DNA of 45,584 nt from an uncultured archaeon (GTDB taxonomy: Archaea; Nanobdellota; Nanobdellia; Pacearchaeales; GW2011-AR1), in contig CABMGO010000002.1 of NCBI GenBank assembly GCA_902385655.1, forward strand, positions 1 through 45,584. The letters are read 5' to 3'. A program made the translations under genes and the position numbers. Below, one piece after another: positions 22,627 through 31,664 of this stretch. Each line of letters opens with the position of its first letter. Positions within the stretch are counted from its first letter, which is position 1. The notes beneath the pieces were generated by a model, which made no database searches, was not told where the DNA came from, and was given only the letters and a program-made list of their open reading frames with translations.

Positions 22627-24609
22627 GTGAAAAAAAAGATGGAATTTGATAAAGATGGTCGAATAATTGTGCCTGGTTCTGAACATAAATCTAATTCAGA
22701 AGTAGTTGCTCATCCTACAAAAAAGGCTTATTGGAGTTTGTATAAGAAAAAAGAAGGGGAGGAAAGTGCTTCCGAAAGTCCTGGAGATCTTTTTAGTTTT
22801 TCTGGTGAAAAGCTTAGTCCTCTTAAGTTTAGTAATGGAAAAACACAGGAAGATATTGTGAAAGAAATCATGGCTGCGATTGAATCTGGTGAAAAGTTAA
22901 TTTTTGTTAAAGGAGTTTGCGGTTCTGGAAAGTCTGCTATTGCTTTGAATCTCGCTAAACATTTTAAGAAATCGGCAATTGTTGTTCCAATAAAGAGTTT
23001 GCAGGATCAGTATGAGAACGACTATACAAATAAAAATTTTATTTTAAAGGATGATGGAAAAAAATTAAAAATTTCAGTTATAAAGGGAAGAAATAATTTT
23101 GTTTGTCCATTTGAGAGAGGTTCAAATGCAGATGATGAATATTTGCCTTGTGATATTGAGTTGAGAGAAAAAAATATGGCGAAGATTTTAGAATATGTTG
23201 AACGAAATAGTGAAGTCCGGAAAGAAGATTTTTCAAGTGTTTCTGATGTTAGGAGAGTTTCTATTGCACCTGCTTGTCCTTATTGGTCTCCAATTTTAAA
23301 TGCAGATAGTTCTGCCAAGGTTCTGAATAAGACAAAGAAGAAAAAATACATGGGCGTTTCCGGAAAAGAATATGCTTTGTTTGAAAGGGCGAAAGGCTGC
23401 GGTTATTATCAACAATTTCATGCTTATATTGATTCCGATGTTTTGATTTTTAATTCTATGAAATATGCTTTGGAAACTGCGATTGGAAGGAAACCTAAAA
23501 CAGAATTAGATATTATTGATGAGTGTGATGAGTTCTTGGATAGTTTTGCACATGAGAAAAAAATTAATTTGAACAGGCTTATTTCTTCTTTGCAGAATTT
23601 AATGCCGGAAGATCAAAAAGATAAAAATGCGATAAAAGAAATCATTTTGTTGGCAAACAGAGTTATTGCTATGCATTCTGAAGAAATAAAAAAATTGCCA
23701 GGAACTTTGATGGCCGATTTGGTTGCAAAAATTATTGATCATCCCTATCTTGCTGAAGATGAAGATAATAGCTACTATAATTCTGTTTTTGAGGCTGTTA
23801 AAACTTTTGAAGGTCTTGAGGGTGAGACTTATGTTGCTTTTGAGAAGGAAGAGAAGGAACAGACTGGTTTGTTTGGTAAGAATTACGGAGACAATATTTA
23901 TGTTAACCTTGTTTCGATAAATGTTTCTAAAAGACTAAAAGAATTGATTGCTATGAATGATGTTTTTGTTTTCATGTCTGGAACATTACATTCTCCCCAT
24001 GTTTTAAAAGATATTTTTGGTTTGCAGAAGTTTAAAATTATTGAGGCTGAAACGCAAAGTCCTGGAAAGGTAACTAAGTACCGAACTGGAAATGAGATAA
24101 ATTGCAAATATGAAATTATGAAAAATTTGCCTGATGGGAGGGAGAGATATTTGAAAGCACTTTCTTCTTGTATTGCCAAGGCTAAGGCGCCCACTTTGGT
24201 TCATGTTTCTACCTTTGCTGATTTGCCAAATGATTTTGAGAGAAAGAAATTTAATGTTCCAAATTTGATAACTCGAGAAGAACTTGTGAAAATGCAAGAG
24301 GCGAGACATATTGCTGCTTTTAAGAATAAAGAAGTTGATTTGCTTTTTACTACGAAATGTTCTAGAGGGGTTGATTTTCCCGGAGATCAGTGCAATTCAA
24401 TTGTTGTAACTAAATATCCTTATCCAAATATTCAGGGTTTATTCTGGCAGATTTTGAAGAAAGAGAAACCTCATCAATTTATGGAATTTTATCTTGACAA
24501 GGCAAATAGAGATTTAATTCAAAAGGTTGCGAGGGGAGTAAGGTTCAAAGGAGATCATGTTTTGTTGTTGAGTCCAGATTCTAGAATTTTGGATGCACGA
24601 GTGGACTAG
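22627..24609 (+). CDS. XPD/DinG-like superfamily 2 helicase with probable Fe-S cluster
   Basis: 660 residues. Walker A is KGVCGSGKSA (~residue 97), motif II is DIIDECDEF, and motif VI-like is IQKVARGVRF. Four cysteines between motifs Ia and II (NFVCPFE, LPCDIE, APACPYW, KGCGYY) match the spacing style of the XPD/FancJ/DinG Fe-S domain. The C-terminal domain includes FMSGTL and LLFTTKCSRGVDFPG. It is probably a 5'-3' DNA helicase in repair. The N-terminal ~75 residues before the helicase core are not recognised. GTG 22627 lies 30 nt after TTTATAAG, so it is preferred to ATG 22639. Confidence 0.82.
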   Translation: MKKKMEFDKDGRIIVPGSEHKSNSEVVAHPTKKAYWSLYKKKEGEESASESPGDLFSFSGEKLSPLKFSNGKTQEDIVKEIMAAIESGEKLIFVKGVCGSGKSAIALNLAKHFKKSAIVVPIKSLQDQYENDYTNKNFILKDDGKKLKISVIKGRNNFVCPFERGSNADDEYLPCDIELREKNMAKILEYVERNSEVRKEDFSSVSDVRRVSIAPACPYWSPILNADSSAKVLNKTKKKKYMGVSGKEYALFERAKGCGYYQQFHAYIDSDVLIFNSMKYALETAIGRKPKTELDIIDECDEFLDSFAHEKKINLNRLISSLQNLMPEDQKDKNAIKEIILLANRVIAMHSEEIKKLPGTLMADLVAKIIDHPYLAEDEDNSYYNSVFEAVKTFEGLEGETYVAFEKEEKEQTGLFGKNYGDNIYVNLVSINVSKRLKELIAMNDVFVFMSGTLHSPHVLKDIFGLQKFKIIEAETQSPGKVTKYRTGNEINCKYEIMKNLPDGRERYLKALSSCIAKAKAPTLVHVSTFADLPNDFERKKFNVPNLITREELVKMQEARHIAAFKNKEVDLLFTTKCSRGVDFPGDQCNSIVVTKYPYPNIQGLFWQILKKEKPHQFMEFYLDKANRDLIQKVARGVRFKGDHVLLLSPDSRILDARVD

Positions 24610-24613
24610 GCTC

Positions 24614-24652
24614 CCTCTTTTACAAAAAGAGGCTCCAAATTAAAATTTTTTT
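24614..24652 (+). terminator. Helicase terminator
   Basis: CCTCTTTT (24614-24621) pairs with AAAAGAGG (24625-24632) across a 3-nt loop, followed after a short gap by a T-tract at about 24645-24652. Confidence 0.6.
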
Positions 24653-24691
24653 GACAATAAGTCTTAAATATTCTCTTTTATTTTTATAAAA

Positions 24692-24979
24692 ATGGAAATT
24701 ACTAAGCAAGGACTAAGTTATCTAGAAGAAATTTTTGAGGGCAAATGGCATATACATAATCCTACCGATTTGGATATAGAAGGTTTAGGCAAATTTGTAG
24801 CGACTTCTATGGTTTTGACGAGGTTTAGACAAAATCCTGACAAATCAGAAGACAATCAACGTGTAAGATATTTTAGTTTTCAAATGGGTGAAAAAAGTGG
24901 AGAGATAGTTGAGCAGGGAAGGAAATATTTTCTAGAATATCAATTTTGGGAAGAAAGAGAGGAGTTGATAGCTAAATAA
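24692..24979 (+). CDS. Hypothetical small protein
   Basis: 95 residues, soluble, mixed alpha/beta, no family recognised. It contains LEEIFEGKWHIHNPTDLDIE and a charged C-terminus (QFWEEREELIAK). A TATA-like CTTAAATA lies about 28-30 nt upstream. It stands alone between the Fe-S helicase and the PEP-synthase-like gene. Confidence 0.55.
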   Translation: MEITKQGLSYLEEIFEGKWHIHNPTDLDIEGLGKFVATSMVLTRFRQNPDKSEDNQRVRYFSFQMGEKSGEIVEQGRKYFLEYQFWEEREELIAK

Positions 24980-25063
24980 ATTTAGACACGCTGTTTTATG
25001 CTTCTTTGGATGAACGAGTTGATTAGTAACATTTAAAATATGCTTTCATTTTGACTTTTTGAG

Positions 25064-26482
25064 GTGTTCGTCTGGGATTACGTTATAATTCTAAAGATAA
25101 ATATGGCAGATTCAAGGCTTGTATGGTGCGGAGAAAGTCCTCGAGATCATCCTAGAGAACATGTTGGCGGAAAGGGACATAATTTGCTAAAATTGTATAA
25201 TTTAGCACAGGATACTGGCTTGTTTTATGTTCCTGAATTTTTTGTCGTTCCTACTGGTTTTAAATATACTTTTAGAAGTGATGAGACAGGTCTTAGTGCT
25301 ATTTTTCCGACAAACGAACTAGAAAAAACATTTGCGCCTATGAGGAAGCCGGTAATTGTAAGGTCATCTTCTCCGTTAGAAGATGGTTTAAATGCTAGTT
25401 TTGCTGGGGTTTTCTTAAGTTTACCAGATAATCATAATTACGATGCTCTTTGTAGATCTATTGCCAGAGTAGACCACTCGGCTTTTGCAGATCATGCTGA
25501 AAAATATACTGAACGAATGGGACTTCAACCTTCTGATTCTATGGCGATGATTGTTCAAGAACAAGTAACTGATTTTTTAGAAAGAGGAGTTATTCAACTT
25601 GAAAGAGATGGTGCCATTATTGAGGGTATGACAAAAAAAGGAAATTCTTTTACTCACGAGATTGATTATTGGACTCTACGAGAAATGATTAAGGAAGATG
25701 CTGTTTGGACTTTTGAAAAAGAAGACAAGGAGAGAGATTATATTGGCGAAGGTGAAATGTGGTATGCTGTTCATGGCGCAAAGAGAGCGGCTGATTTGTT
25801 GGGGCTGGAAGGAACAGTTCAAGTAGAATTTTTATTGGCTCCTGCAAGGTTACCTGATTTTGTGCAGATAAGACAATTACCGAAAATAAATTCTCATTGT
25901 GCTCATTTAGATTTAGACATTCCAAAGGGGGTGCCCTATTTAGAAAGCCAAGTTTGTAATGGTGTTCCTGGAGATATTAGTCTTCCTGCCTATGTTACTT
26001 TTAGCGAATCTGCATTTGGTAGGATTTTGATAGAAACAGGGTTTAAATCTGGAGATGAAAGGATGCAACTGCTGAAAAATAGCAAGTTATTGCCTAGTGA
26101 AGAGTTTCATAATGCTTGGAATTTTAGAGAAATAATGCGTTTTGCAGGCGTGGGAGAGGGTCTTCATTATTTTGAAGAAATGTGGGCTCGAGGAAATTCT
26201 TTATTTCCAGAATATATTTTGGTTTGTGATAAACTTGATGAAAGCATCTGCGGTATGAATAATTTAACAACTGGTAAACGTGGGATAATTACCTGTCTTG
26301 AGGCAAATAAAACTTCTCACGCTATGACTGTGGCAAGGGACTTAGGTATTCCTGCAATGGGAGTTAATGGCAATATTGCAGATCCAAACTATTTTTTTCA
26401 TCAGGTAGAATCTGGTGATGTCATAAGAATGAAAAGTGATGGGAAGAGAGCAGTTGCTTATGTTGAAAAGAGCAGAGAGTAA
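25064..26482 (+). CDS. PEP synthase/pyruvate phosphate dikinase-like phosphotransferase lacking the PEP domain
   Basis: Up to 472 residues. The N-terminal ATP-grasp (PPDK N-term) part has VGGKGHNLLKL and VIVRSSSPLEDG with SFAGVF. The C-terminal swivelling phospho-His domain has GIITCLEANKTSHAMTVARD ending in LGIPAMG, with the phosphorylated His in TSHA. The TIM-barrel PEP/pyruvate domain of PpsA/PPDK is absent, and about 150 residues between the two domains are not recognised. Rifampicin phosphotransferase uses a similar truncated plan with its own acceptor domain, so the acceptor here may be novel. GTG 25064 fits a TATA-like box at 25032; ATG 25103 (MADSRLVW) is a reasonable alternative start. 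Confidence 0.78.
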   Translation: MFVWDYVIILKINMADSRLVWCGESPRDHPREHVGGKGHNLLKLYNLAQDTGLFYVPEFFVVPTGFKYTFRSDETGLSAIFPTNELEKTFAPMRKPVIVRSSSPLEDGLNASFAGVFLSLPDNHNYDALCRSIARVDHSAFADHAEKYTERMGLQPSDSMAMIVQEQVTDFLERGVIQLERDGAIIEGMTKKGNSFTHEIDYWTLREMIKEDAVWTFEKEDKERDYIGEGEMWYAVHGAKRAADLLGLEGTVQVEFLLAPARLPDFVQIRQLPKINSHCAHLDLDIPKGVPYLESQVCNGVPGDISLPAYVTFSESAFGRILIETGFKSGDERMQLLKNSKLLPSEEFHNAWNFREIMRFAGVGEGLHYFEEMWARGNSLFPEYILVCDKLDESICGMNNLTTGKRGIITCLEANKTSHAMTVARDLGIPAMGVNGNIADPNYFFHQVESGDVIRMKSDGKRAVAYVEKSRE

Positions 26483-26527
26483 CTTCTTCCATAATCTTTT
26501 TAATATCTGAGTTTTATACTTTTCTGC

Positions 26528-28444
26528 ATGCAAAAGGAAGTGATAAAAGAAATTGGTCCTGGGAAAGAGCTTGATTATCTTTATGTGCTTAGGGCTTTGA
26601 ATGAGATTCAATTTCCCGTCGGGAAAGGTCTTTTGGTTGATTTCTTGACTGGAGAAATGAAAAATCAATCTATTCAAAAAAATGATTTATATTTATTGAA
26701 TAATTTTAAAGTTCTGAAAAAATACTCTGAATCCGAAGTTAAGGCAATGGTTGACAATTTGATTACGAATTCAATGATTGAGCAGAGTGGTTTGATTGGA
26801 AATAAATTTGCACAAGTTTTAGGGATTACTCAAAAAGGCAGAGAAGAGTTGATTGAACCGAGTTTGCATAAGAAAAAGTTGGGGCATAAAATGGAAATTG
26901 TTACAAGTCAGATAACTGATGAAGAAAGAGTTTTGTTTAAGGAATTGGATTTCTTTTTGAATAAATATAACGATGAGCAGAAGAAAGCGATTATTTTACA
27001 GAAGCAGAAAATTCTTTGTATCGCTGGTGCAGGTAGCGGAAAGACTTCTGTTTTAGTCAAGAGAATAGAGTTTTTAACAAAATATCAGTCTGCAGATCCT
27101 CAGAAAATCTTGGCAATTACTTTTACTAGGAAGGCGAGGCAGGAAATGGAACTTCGATTAAGAAATTTAGGGGTTTATGGAGTTCAGGTTGAAACATTTA
27201 ATTCATTTTGTGAAAAAATTCTTCAGAAGTATGCTAGATTAATTTATTCTACGCCGAAAAGAGTTATGGGTTATGCGGACAAAGTTATAGCGATGAATTT
27301 TGCTTTAGATATGCTTGGAATGGATTTGGATAGTGCGACAGATAAATACTTTTCTGACAATCAAAAGAAAAACAAAGAACAAAGACAGCTTTCAAATATT
27401 TTTATGAATGACTGCTTTTCTGTTTTGGAATATTTCAAATCTAAAGGCGAACCCTTGTACGATTTTTCAACAAGCGTTTCAGATTTTCAGGAGAGAGAAA
27501 TAGCTAAGACAATCTCTAATATTTGTAAAAGTCTAGATCAGCAGATGAAAATGCAAGGGCTTAGAGATTATACTGATCAAATTCTAGATACGATTGGTTT
27601 TTTTGAGAAAAATAAAAATTATATCCCGGAATTTGAAAACGTTTTAGTTGATGAATATCAAGATGTTAATGCGATGCAGATAAAATTGTTGGATTTGTTG
27701 CTTGAGAAAAATCCTAAAGCAAACTTGTTTGCGGTTGGAGATCCAAGACAGTCTATTTTTGGTTGGAGAGGAAGTGATATTAATTATATTTTGAAATTTA
27801 GAGAAAAACATCTTGATTGTGAGATTGTGAATTTAATTAAAAATTACAGAAGTAAGAAAAAAATTGTAGATTTTATGAATCATTCAATTAAGTCAATGAG
27901 TGTTCCTGATTTACATGCTCATCATTCTGACGATGCTGAAATTAATATTAGTGATTTTGAATCTGAGGAGGTTGAACATCTGTACGTTATCAATAATGTT
28001 AAAGAATTTCTGAAGGCAAAAATTTCGGGAGACGAAATTTTTGTTTTGGCTAGGACTAATAGGCAGTTGAATGAACTTTCTACAAAAATGAAACTAGAAC
28101 AAATACCTCATGTTTTGAAAACTGATGAATTGAAAAATCCGATCATGGGAAATCCCGGGGATGTTACACTTGCAACTATTCATGCGATAAAAGGTCTTGA
28201 AGCTAAAATAGTTTTTGTGATTGGATGCAACGAAGTTAATTTTCCATGCAAGGCTTCTGATCATCCTGTAATCGAAATTGTAAAAACCGATTTACAAGAA
28301 TATGACAAAGAAGAGGAAGAAAGAAGATTATTTTATGTGGCTATTTCTAGAGCGAAAGAGAAATTATTTTTGACTTATACTGGAAAGAAGCCGACGTATT
28401 TTATTAACGATGAAATGAAGAAAGTTGCTAATAGTTGGTTTTGA
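26528..28444 (+). CDS. UvrD/PcrA-like superfamily 1 helicase with N-terminal RQC-like domain
   Basis: 638 residues. Residues ~15-115 resemble the RecQ C-terminal winged helix (LLVDFLTGEMKNQSIQKNDL, then FKVLKKYSESEVKAMVDNLI). The SF1 helicase follows with motif I AGAGSGKTS, Ia ITFTRKARQEM, II LVDEYQDVNAMQ, III VGDPRQSIFGWRGSD, IV KNYRS, V TIHAIKGLEAKIVFV and VI RRLFYVAISRAKEKL. It likely unwinds DNA 3'-5' in repair or recombination. The helicase core is compact, with reduced 1B/2B regions. The neighbouring XPD-like helicase makes this a small DNA-repair pocket. Confidence 0.9.
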   Translation: MQKEVIKEIGPGKELDYLYVLRALNEIQFPVGKGLLVDFLTGEMKNQSIQKNDLYLLNNFKVLKKYSESEVKAMVDNLITNSMIEQSGLIGNKFAQVLGITQKGREELIEPSLHKKKLGHKMEIVTSQITDEERVLFKELDFFLNKYNDEQKKAIILQKQKILCIAGAGSGKTSVLVKRIEFLTKYQSADPQKILAITFTRKARQEMELRLRNLGVYGVQVETFNSFCEKILQKYARLIYSTPKRVMGYADKVIAMNFALDMLGMDLDSATDKYFSDNQKKNKEQRQLSNIFMNDCFSVLEYFKSKGEPLYDFSTSVSDFQEREIAKTISNICKSLDQQMKMQGLRDYTDQILDTIGFFEKNKNYIPEFENVLVDEYQDVNAMQIKLLDLLLEKNPKANLFAVGDPRQSIFGWRGSDINYILKFREKHLDCEIVNLIKNYRSKKKIVDFMNHSIKSMSVPDLHAHHSDDAEINISDFESEEVEHLYVINNVKEFLKAKISGDEIFVLARTNRQLNELSTKMKLEQIPHVLKTDELKNPIMGNPGDVTLATIHAIKGLEAKIVFVIGCNEVNFPCKASDHPVIEIVKTDLQEYDKEEEERRLFYVAISRAKEKLFLTYTGKKPTYFINDEMKKVANSWF

Positions 28445-28456
28445 ATTTACTTCAGT

Positions 28457-29125
28457 TTATTGTGTTGTTTGTTGTGCAGAATAAATTTCCATAAGTCGGT
28501 CATATTTAGGTCTAATTTCTGGATCATTAACGCCTCTTGTAAATCCCATCTTTGGGGAAAGTTTTAATATTATCTCTAGTCTTTCTTTTCCTCTAATCTG
28601 TTTCCTTCCCTGTCCAGAGCATATCAAGTCTTGGGCAAATTCTAGGTCTTCTTCATTATTTTCTCGACTATGGCTTCGAACTGTCGATAAGATCCTGGGC
28701 AATCCATCGTCTAAGTTGTGGACATCAATGAAAGTGCCTTCGGTTATGTATCCTTCAATTTCATGCTCTAGTTTTTCTTGTTCTGAAAGTTGTCTTGGCA
28801 AATAATGGAATTTTGTACCTCTTATTTCTATGTTCCCAGTTTTCTCTTGCTCAAAAAATTCTTTTTTTTCTTCCTCGGATAGGTAGAACGGTAAGAAGAC
28901 CATTAATGTTTCTGGAATTTTTTCTGGAAGCATATAGGATGTTTCACGATATTCGAAATATTCTCTTTTGCCTTGTATTGCTTGGATAATTCTTAAACAA
29001 GTATCGACAGATTCATCTGCTAGTGTTTTGTTCTTGACCTTGCCAAATGGAGTTTCCCAAATTTTTGTCCTTCTTCCAGCCAGATTCATTAGCAATATGC
29101 CTAGTGGTCTTATTTTCGAATTCAT
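28457..29125 (-). CDS. Hypothetical protein
   Basis: 222 residues, soluble, no family recognised. Residues 55-130 include a charged helix SEEEKKEFFEQEKTGNIEIR; the rest is mixed alpha/beta, with SGQGRKQIRGKERLEIILKL basic. Two TATA-like sequences lie upstream (TTTATAAA about 30 nt before the ATG). It is convergent with the UvrD-like gene, 12 bp apart. Confidence 0.6.
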   Translation of the reverse strand: MNSKIRPLGILLMNLAGRRTKIWETPFGKVKNKTLADESVDTCLRIIQAIQGKREYFEYRETSYMLPEKIPETLMVFLPFYLSEEEKKEFFEQEKTGNIEIRGTKFHYLPRQLSEQEKLEHEIEGYITEGTFIDVHNLDDGLPRILSTVRSHSRENNEEDLEFAQDLICSGQGRKQIRGKERLEIILKLSPKMGFTRGVNDPEIRPKYDRLMEIYSAQQTTQ

Positions 29126-29171
29126 ATTTTTTGGAGAGTTTATAAGATTTATAAAGATACTGTTGTTGGTT

Positions 29172-29522
29172 TTAATGCATTGTATCTGCGATTAGTTTTA
29201 AAGTTTCCGTTCTAGTATCCGTTCTTTTACCTTTTTCGTCTAAGAAACAATGTGCAAAATATTTCAAGTCTGATAATACTATGTCTGCTGTGTGATAATC
29301 TTCTTTTTCTATTGCTTCTGAGAATGCTTTTGTCCTTCTTGAGAAATAATTTTCTCGGACTACTCGTGGTTTTCCTAAAATTAAATCGCTTAATTCTTGT
29401 GCTTCTTCAAATGCGAGAGGATAGCCAAGGTCTGAATCATCTCGAGTCCATTGACCAAGAACTCTGTTAGTTTGTCTAAGTTTGTCAAAAAGTTCGTCTA
29501 TATCTAACTCTTCGATTGCCAT
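29172..29522 (-). CDS. Hypothetical helical protein
   Basis: 116 residues, predicted all-helical (DIDELFDKLRQTNRVLGQW, FEEAQELSDLILGKPR, AFSEAIEKEDYHTADIVLSD). No family recognised. ATG 29522 is chosen because TTTTAAAC on the minus strand starts 28 nt before it; the upstream in-frame TTG 29534 would sit too near the box. Confidence 0.58.
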   Translation of the reverse strand: MAIEELDIDELFDKLRQTNRVLGQWTRDDSDLGYPLAFEEAQELSDLILGKPRVVRENYFSRRTKAFSEAIEKEDYHTADIVLSDLKYFAHCFLDEKGKRTDTRTETLKLIADTMH

Positions 29523-29567
29523 AGCTTTAATCAATACTGCTTGTTTAAAAGGATTATTGTAATGAAG

Positions 29568-30782
29568 TTATTCTTTAGAAAAACGTTCGAGAATTGCAAA
29601 AAATTCTTTGGAGTCCATGACCTTGTCTACAGATGTTAATCCTCTTTGTATTGAGAATTTTTTAAATGCGATTGGATTAAATCCTCGTTTTCTTAGTGAG
29701 ACTAGTGTTGGGAGTTTTTCATCTTCCCACCCCGAGAACTCTCCCGATTCTATTGCGGCTTTAATATGTCTTTTTCCAAGCTTTAGATCAGAGAATTTTA
29801 TTCTTCCCATAAAAAATGTCCAAGGATATGGCTTGTTAAAAATTTCAAAAATCATTTTTTGTCTTTCTGCGTTGTCATGATGATCTTTGCCTCTGATTAC
29901 GTGCGTCATTCCTAGCTCCATGTCATCTACAGAGACTGATAAATTCATCAATGGCCAAACTCTGTATTTTGTTCCCTGTTTTGGATGTTCTTTAAGTGAG
30001 ATTCTTGCTAGGGGGAAATCTCTCATTGCTGGATTTTTATGTTGCATATTTGATTTAAATCTCAAAACTGCTTCTCCCTCTGCGTATCCTTTTTTGTCTA
30101 ACATCTTTTGCCATCTTTTTTCTTGCTCTTTATTATCTAAATCTCTACAAGGGCAATTTTGCATTTTATCTGCGTATTTTAATTTAAAGTCTTCTTGAGA
30201 GCAGGTACAAACATACGCTGCATTTTTTTCTATTAGTTTTTTGGCGTAGGAGTAGTAAAGTTCTAATCTCTCTGACTGAATTATATACTCGGTGACATTT
30301 CCGAATAGCCAATCGCAATCTTCTTTGATTGTTTGGTATGCATTTTTATCTGTTTTTTCGGGGTTAGTATCTTCTATTCTTACATAAAACTTTCCGCCGT
30401 ATTTTTCTACGTAAAGTGAAGAAATTACATTTGAAATTGCATGGCCTACGTGAAGTGCTCCGGACGGGGCAGGTGCAAACCTCATAACTACTCCTGTTTT
30501 TGGAACATCTGGCAATTCTGGAAGTTCGTCTTCTGCTCTAACTTTTCTATGAGAAATTAGCTTTTCAGTTTCTTCTAGTTCTTTTTTTTGTTCGTCTAAT
30601 GACATAGAGTTGACTTTCTTTACAACTTCATTGATTTTTGGCATAATGTTCTTTACTTCTGCTTTGTCTAATCCTTCATGGAATAGGGGGTTAAGAACTG
30701 CTCCAGATTGACATTTTCCTTCATGTTCTACTGCATTTTTTAATGCATAAGCAAGCATTTTCTTTTCGATGTTTTCTATCAT
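29568..30782 (-). CDS. gltX: Glutamyl-tRNA synthetase, archaeal type, without anticodon-binding domain
   Basis: 404 residues. A helical N-terminal region (~1-95) as in archaeal GluRS is followed by the class I core: the HIGH-like PSGALHVGHAISN, YVRIEDTNPEKTD, the Cys-rich insertion CTCSQEDF...NCPCRD, VDDMELGMTHVIRGKDHHDN, and KLGKRHI in the KMSKS position followed by ESGEFSGWEDEKLPTL. The protein stops ~60 residues after that loop. Usual archaeal GluRS is ~550 residues, with two C-terminal beta-barrels that bind the anticodon; these are missing, and no continuation is found in any frame before the next gene. It charges tRNA-Glu and possibly tRNA-Gln for amidation. Confidence 0.88.
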   Translation of the reverse strand: MIENIEKKMLAYALKNAVEHEGKCQSGAVLNPLFHEGLDKAEVKNIMPKINEVVKKVNSMSLDEQKKELEETEKLISHRKVRAEDELPELPDVPKTGVVMRFAPAPSGALHVGHAISNVISSLYVEKYGGKFYVRIEDTNPEKTDKNAYQTIKEDCDWLFGNVTEYIIQSERLELYYSYAKKLIEKNAAYVCTCSQEDFKLKYADKMQNCPCRDLDNKEQEKRWQKMLDKKGYAEGEAVLRFKSNMQHKNPAMRDFPLARISLKEHPKQGTKYRVWPLMNLSVSVDDMELGMTHVIRGKDHHDNAERQKMIFEIFNKPYPWTFFMGRIKFSDLKLGKRHIKAAIESGEFSGWEDEKLPTLVSLRKRGFNPIAFKKFSIQRGLTSVDKVMDSKEFFAILERFSKE

Positions 30783-30894
30783 ATTGTCTTAAGAAATAGT
30801 ACGTTTTTAAAGATTTTTAGTTGATTTTTGCTTGTCACTATCTGCAGTGAATTTTTGCAGTAAACTTTTTATACTGAAACGAATATTATTTTTT

Positions 30895-31158
30895 ATGGCA
30901 AAAGAATGTACTTCGGAAGACTTATGGAAAGAATGGAGTAACTCTCATAATCCTGAACAGAGAAGATATGCTGACTTGCTTTTTCCCGAGTTCAGTATTC
31001 GACATGAAGTGGATTTGGCTAGACGTGCAGAAAAAAAAGATTTAGTTATAAGAATGGGAGAAATAATTCAGAAATACATGCACCCTAAAATGGATTCCTA
31101 CCGTTCTACAGATCATGCTTATCGAGCACTTTTAGAAATTAGAACTCTTGTTGCTTAG
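30895..31158 (+). CDS. Hypothetical small protein
   Basis: 87 residues, charged, helical, Arg-rich (ADLLFPEFSIRHEVDLARRA). No family recognised. TTTTATAC at 30867 is 28 nt before ATG 30895; the in-frame extension upstream to 30832 crosses the promoter and is rejected. It ends 2 bp before a convergent gene. Confidence 0.55.
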   Translation: MAKECTSEDLWKEWSNSHNPEQRRYADLLFPEFSIRHEVDLARRAEKKDLVIRMGEIIQKYMHPKMDSYRSTDHAYRALLEIRTLVA

Positions 31159-31160
31159 GT

Positions 31161-31580
31161 TTACCAGCTAAATCCGCCCTGGCTAGATGAAGAATCCGAA
31201 TTAGAAATCCCTGCCTTCCTTTCTAGCAATTCAATTCTTTGTTCCATCTTGTACAACTTTGTATCAAGATCCGAAATTTGCATCGATATTTTTCTCAATT
31301 CTTCGCCCGAATCTGAACTCGATGATGAGCTTGAAATTGGTGTTGAAGGGGTGTCAAAAAAGCTAAATCCCGAAGATTGCGTTTGGGGTGTTGTTGGAGT
31401 AAGTGCTGGTTTTGATGGAGATTCTAAAGCTTTAAGTGGAAGTTTTGGTTTTCTTGTCAGGTCTACAAAACCATAACCATCTTTGGGAACAAATTTTCTA
31501 CCATGAGGAAGATTGACACTTCTTTTTTGAACTTCACTTAGCTCAACCATATCTTTTTTCTTACTAAATAACATATTCAT
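31161..31580 (-). CDS. Hypothetical protein with low-complexity linker and coiled coil
   Basis: 139 residues. A basic N-terminus (KKKDMVELSEVQKRSVNLPH) with YGFVDLTRKPKLPLKAL is followed by a Pro/Ser/Thr-rich linker including a run of eight Ser, and a C-terminal coiled coil (QISDLDTKLYKMEQRIELLE). The tail SSSSQGGFSW is again flexible. The layout suggests an adaptor or scaffold: N-terminal peptide, disordered spacer, oligomerising helix. Function unknown. Confidence 0.6.
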   Translation of the reverse strand: MNMLFSKKKDMVELSEVQKRSVNLPHGRKFVPKDGYGFVDLTRKPKLPLKALESPSKPALTPTTPQTQSSGFSFFDTPSTPISSSSSSSDSGEELRKISMQISDLDTKLYKMEQRIELLERKAGISNSDSSSSQGGFSW

Positions 31581-31664
31581 TTAATCCTTCTGAAGTTTTT
31601 AAACATTTGGTGAATTTTCTTTTATCACAATAATGTTATTAAACTGCGCATATCTGTTTTCGCG

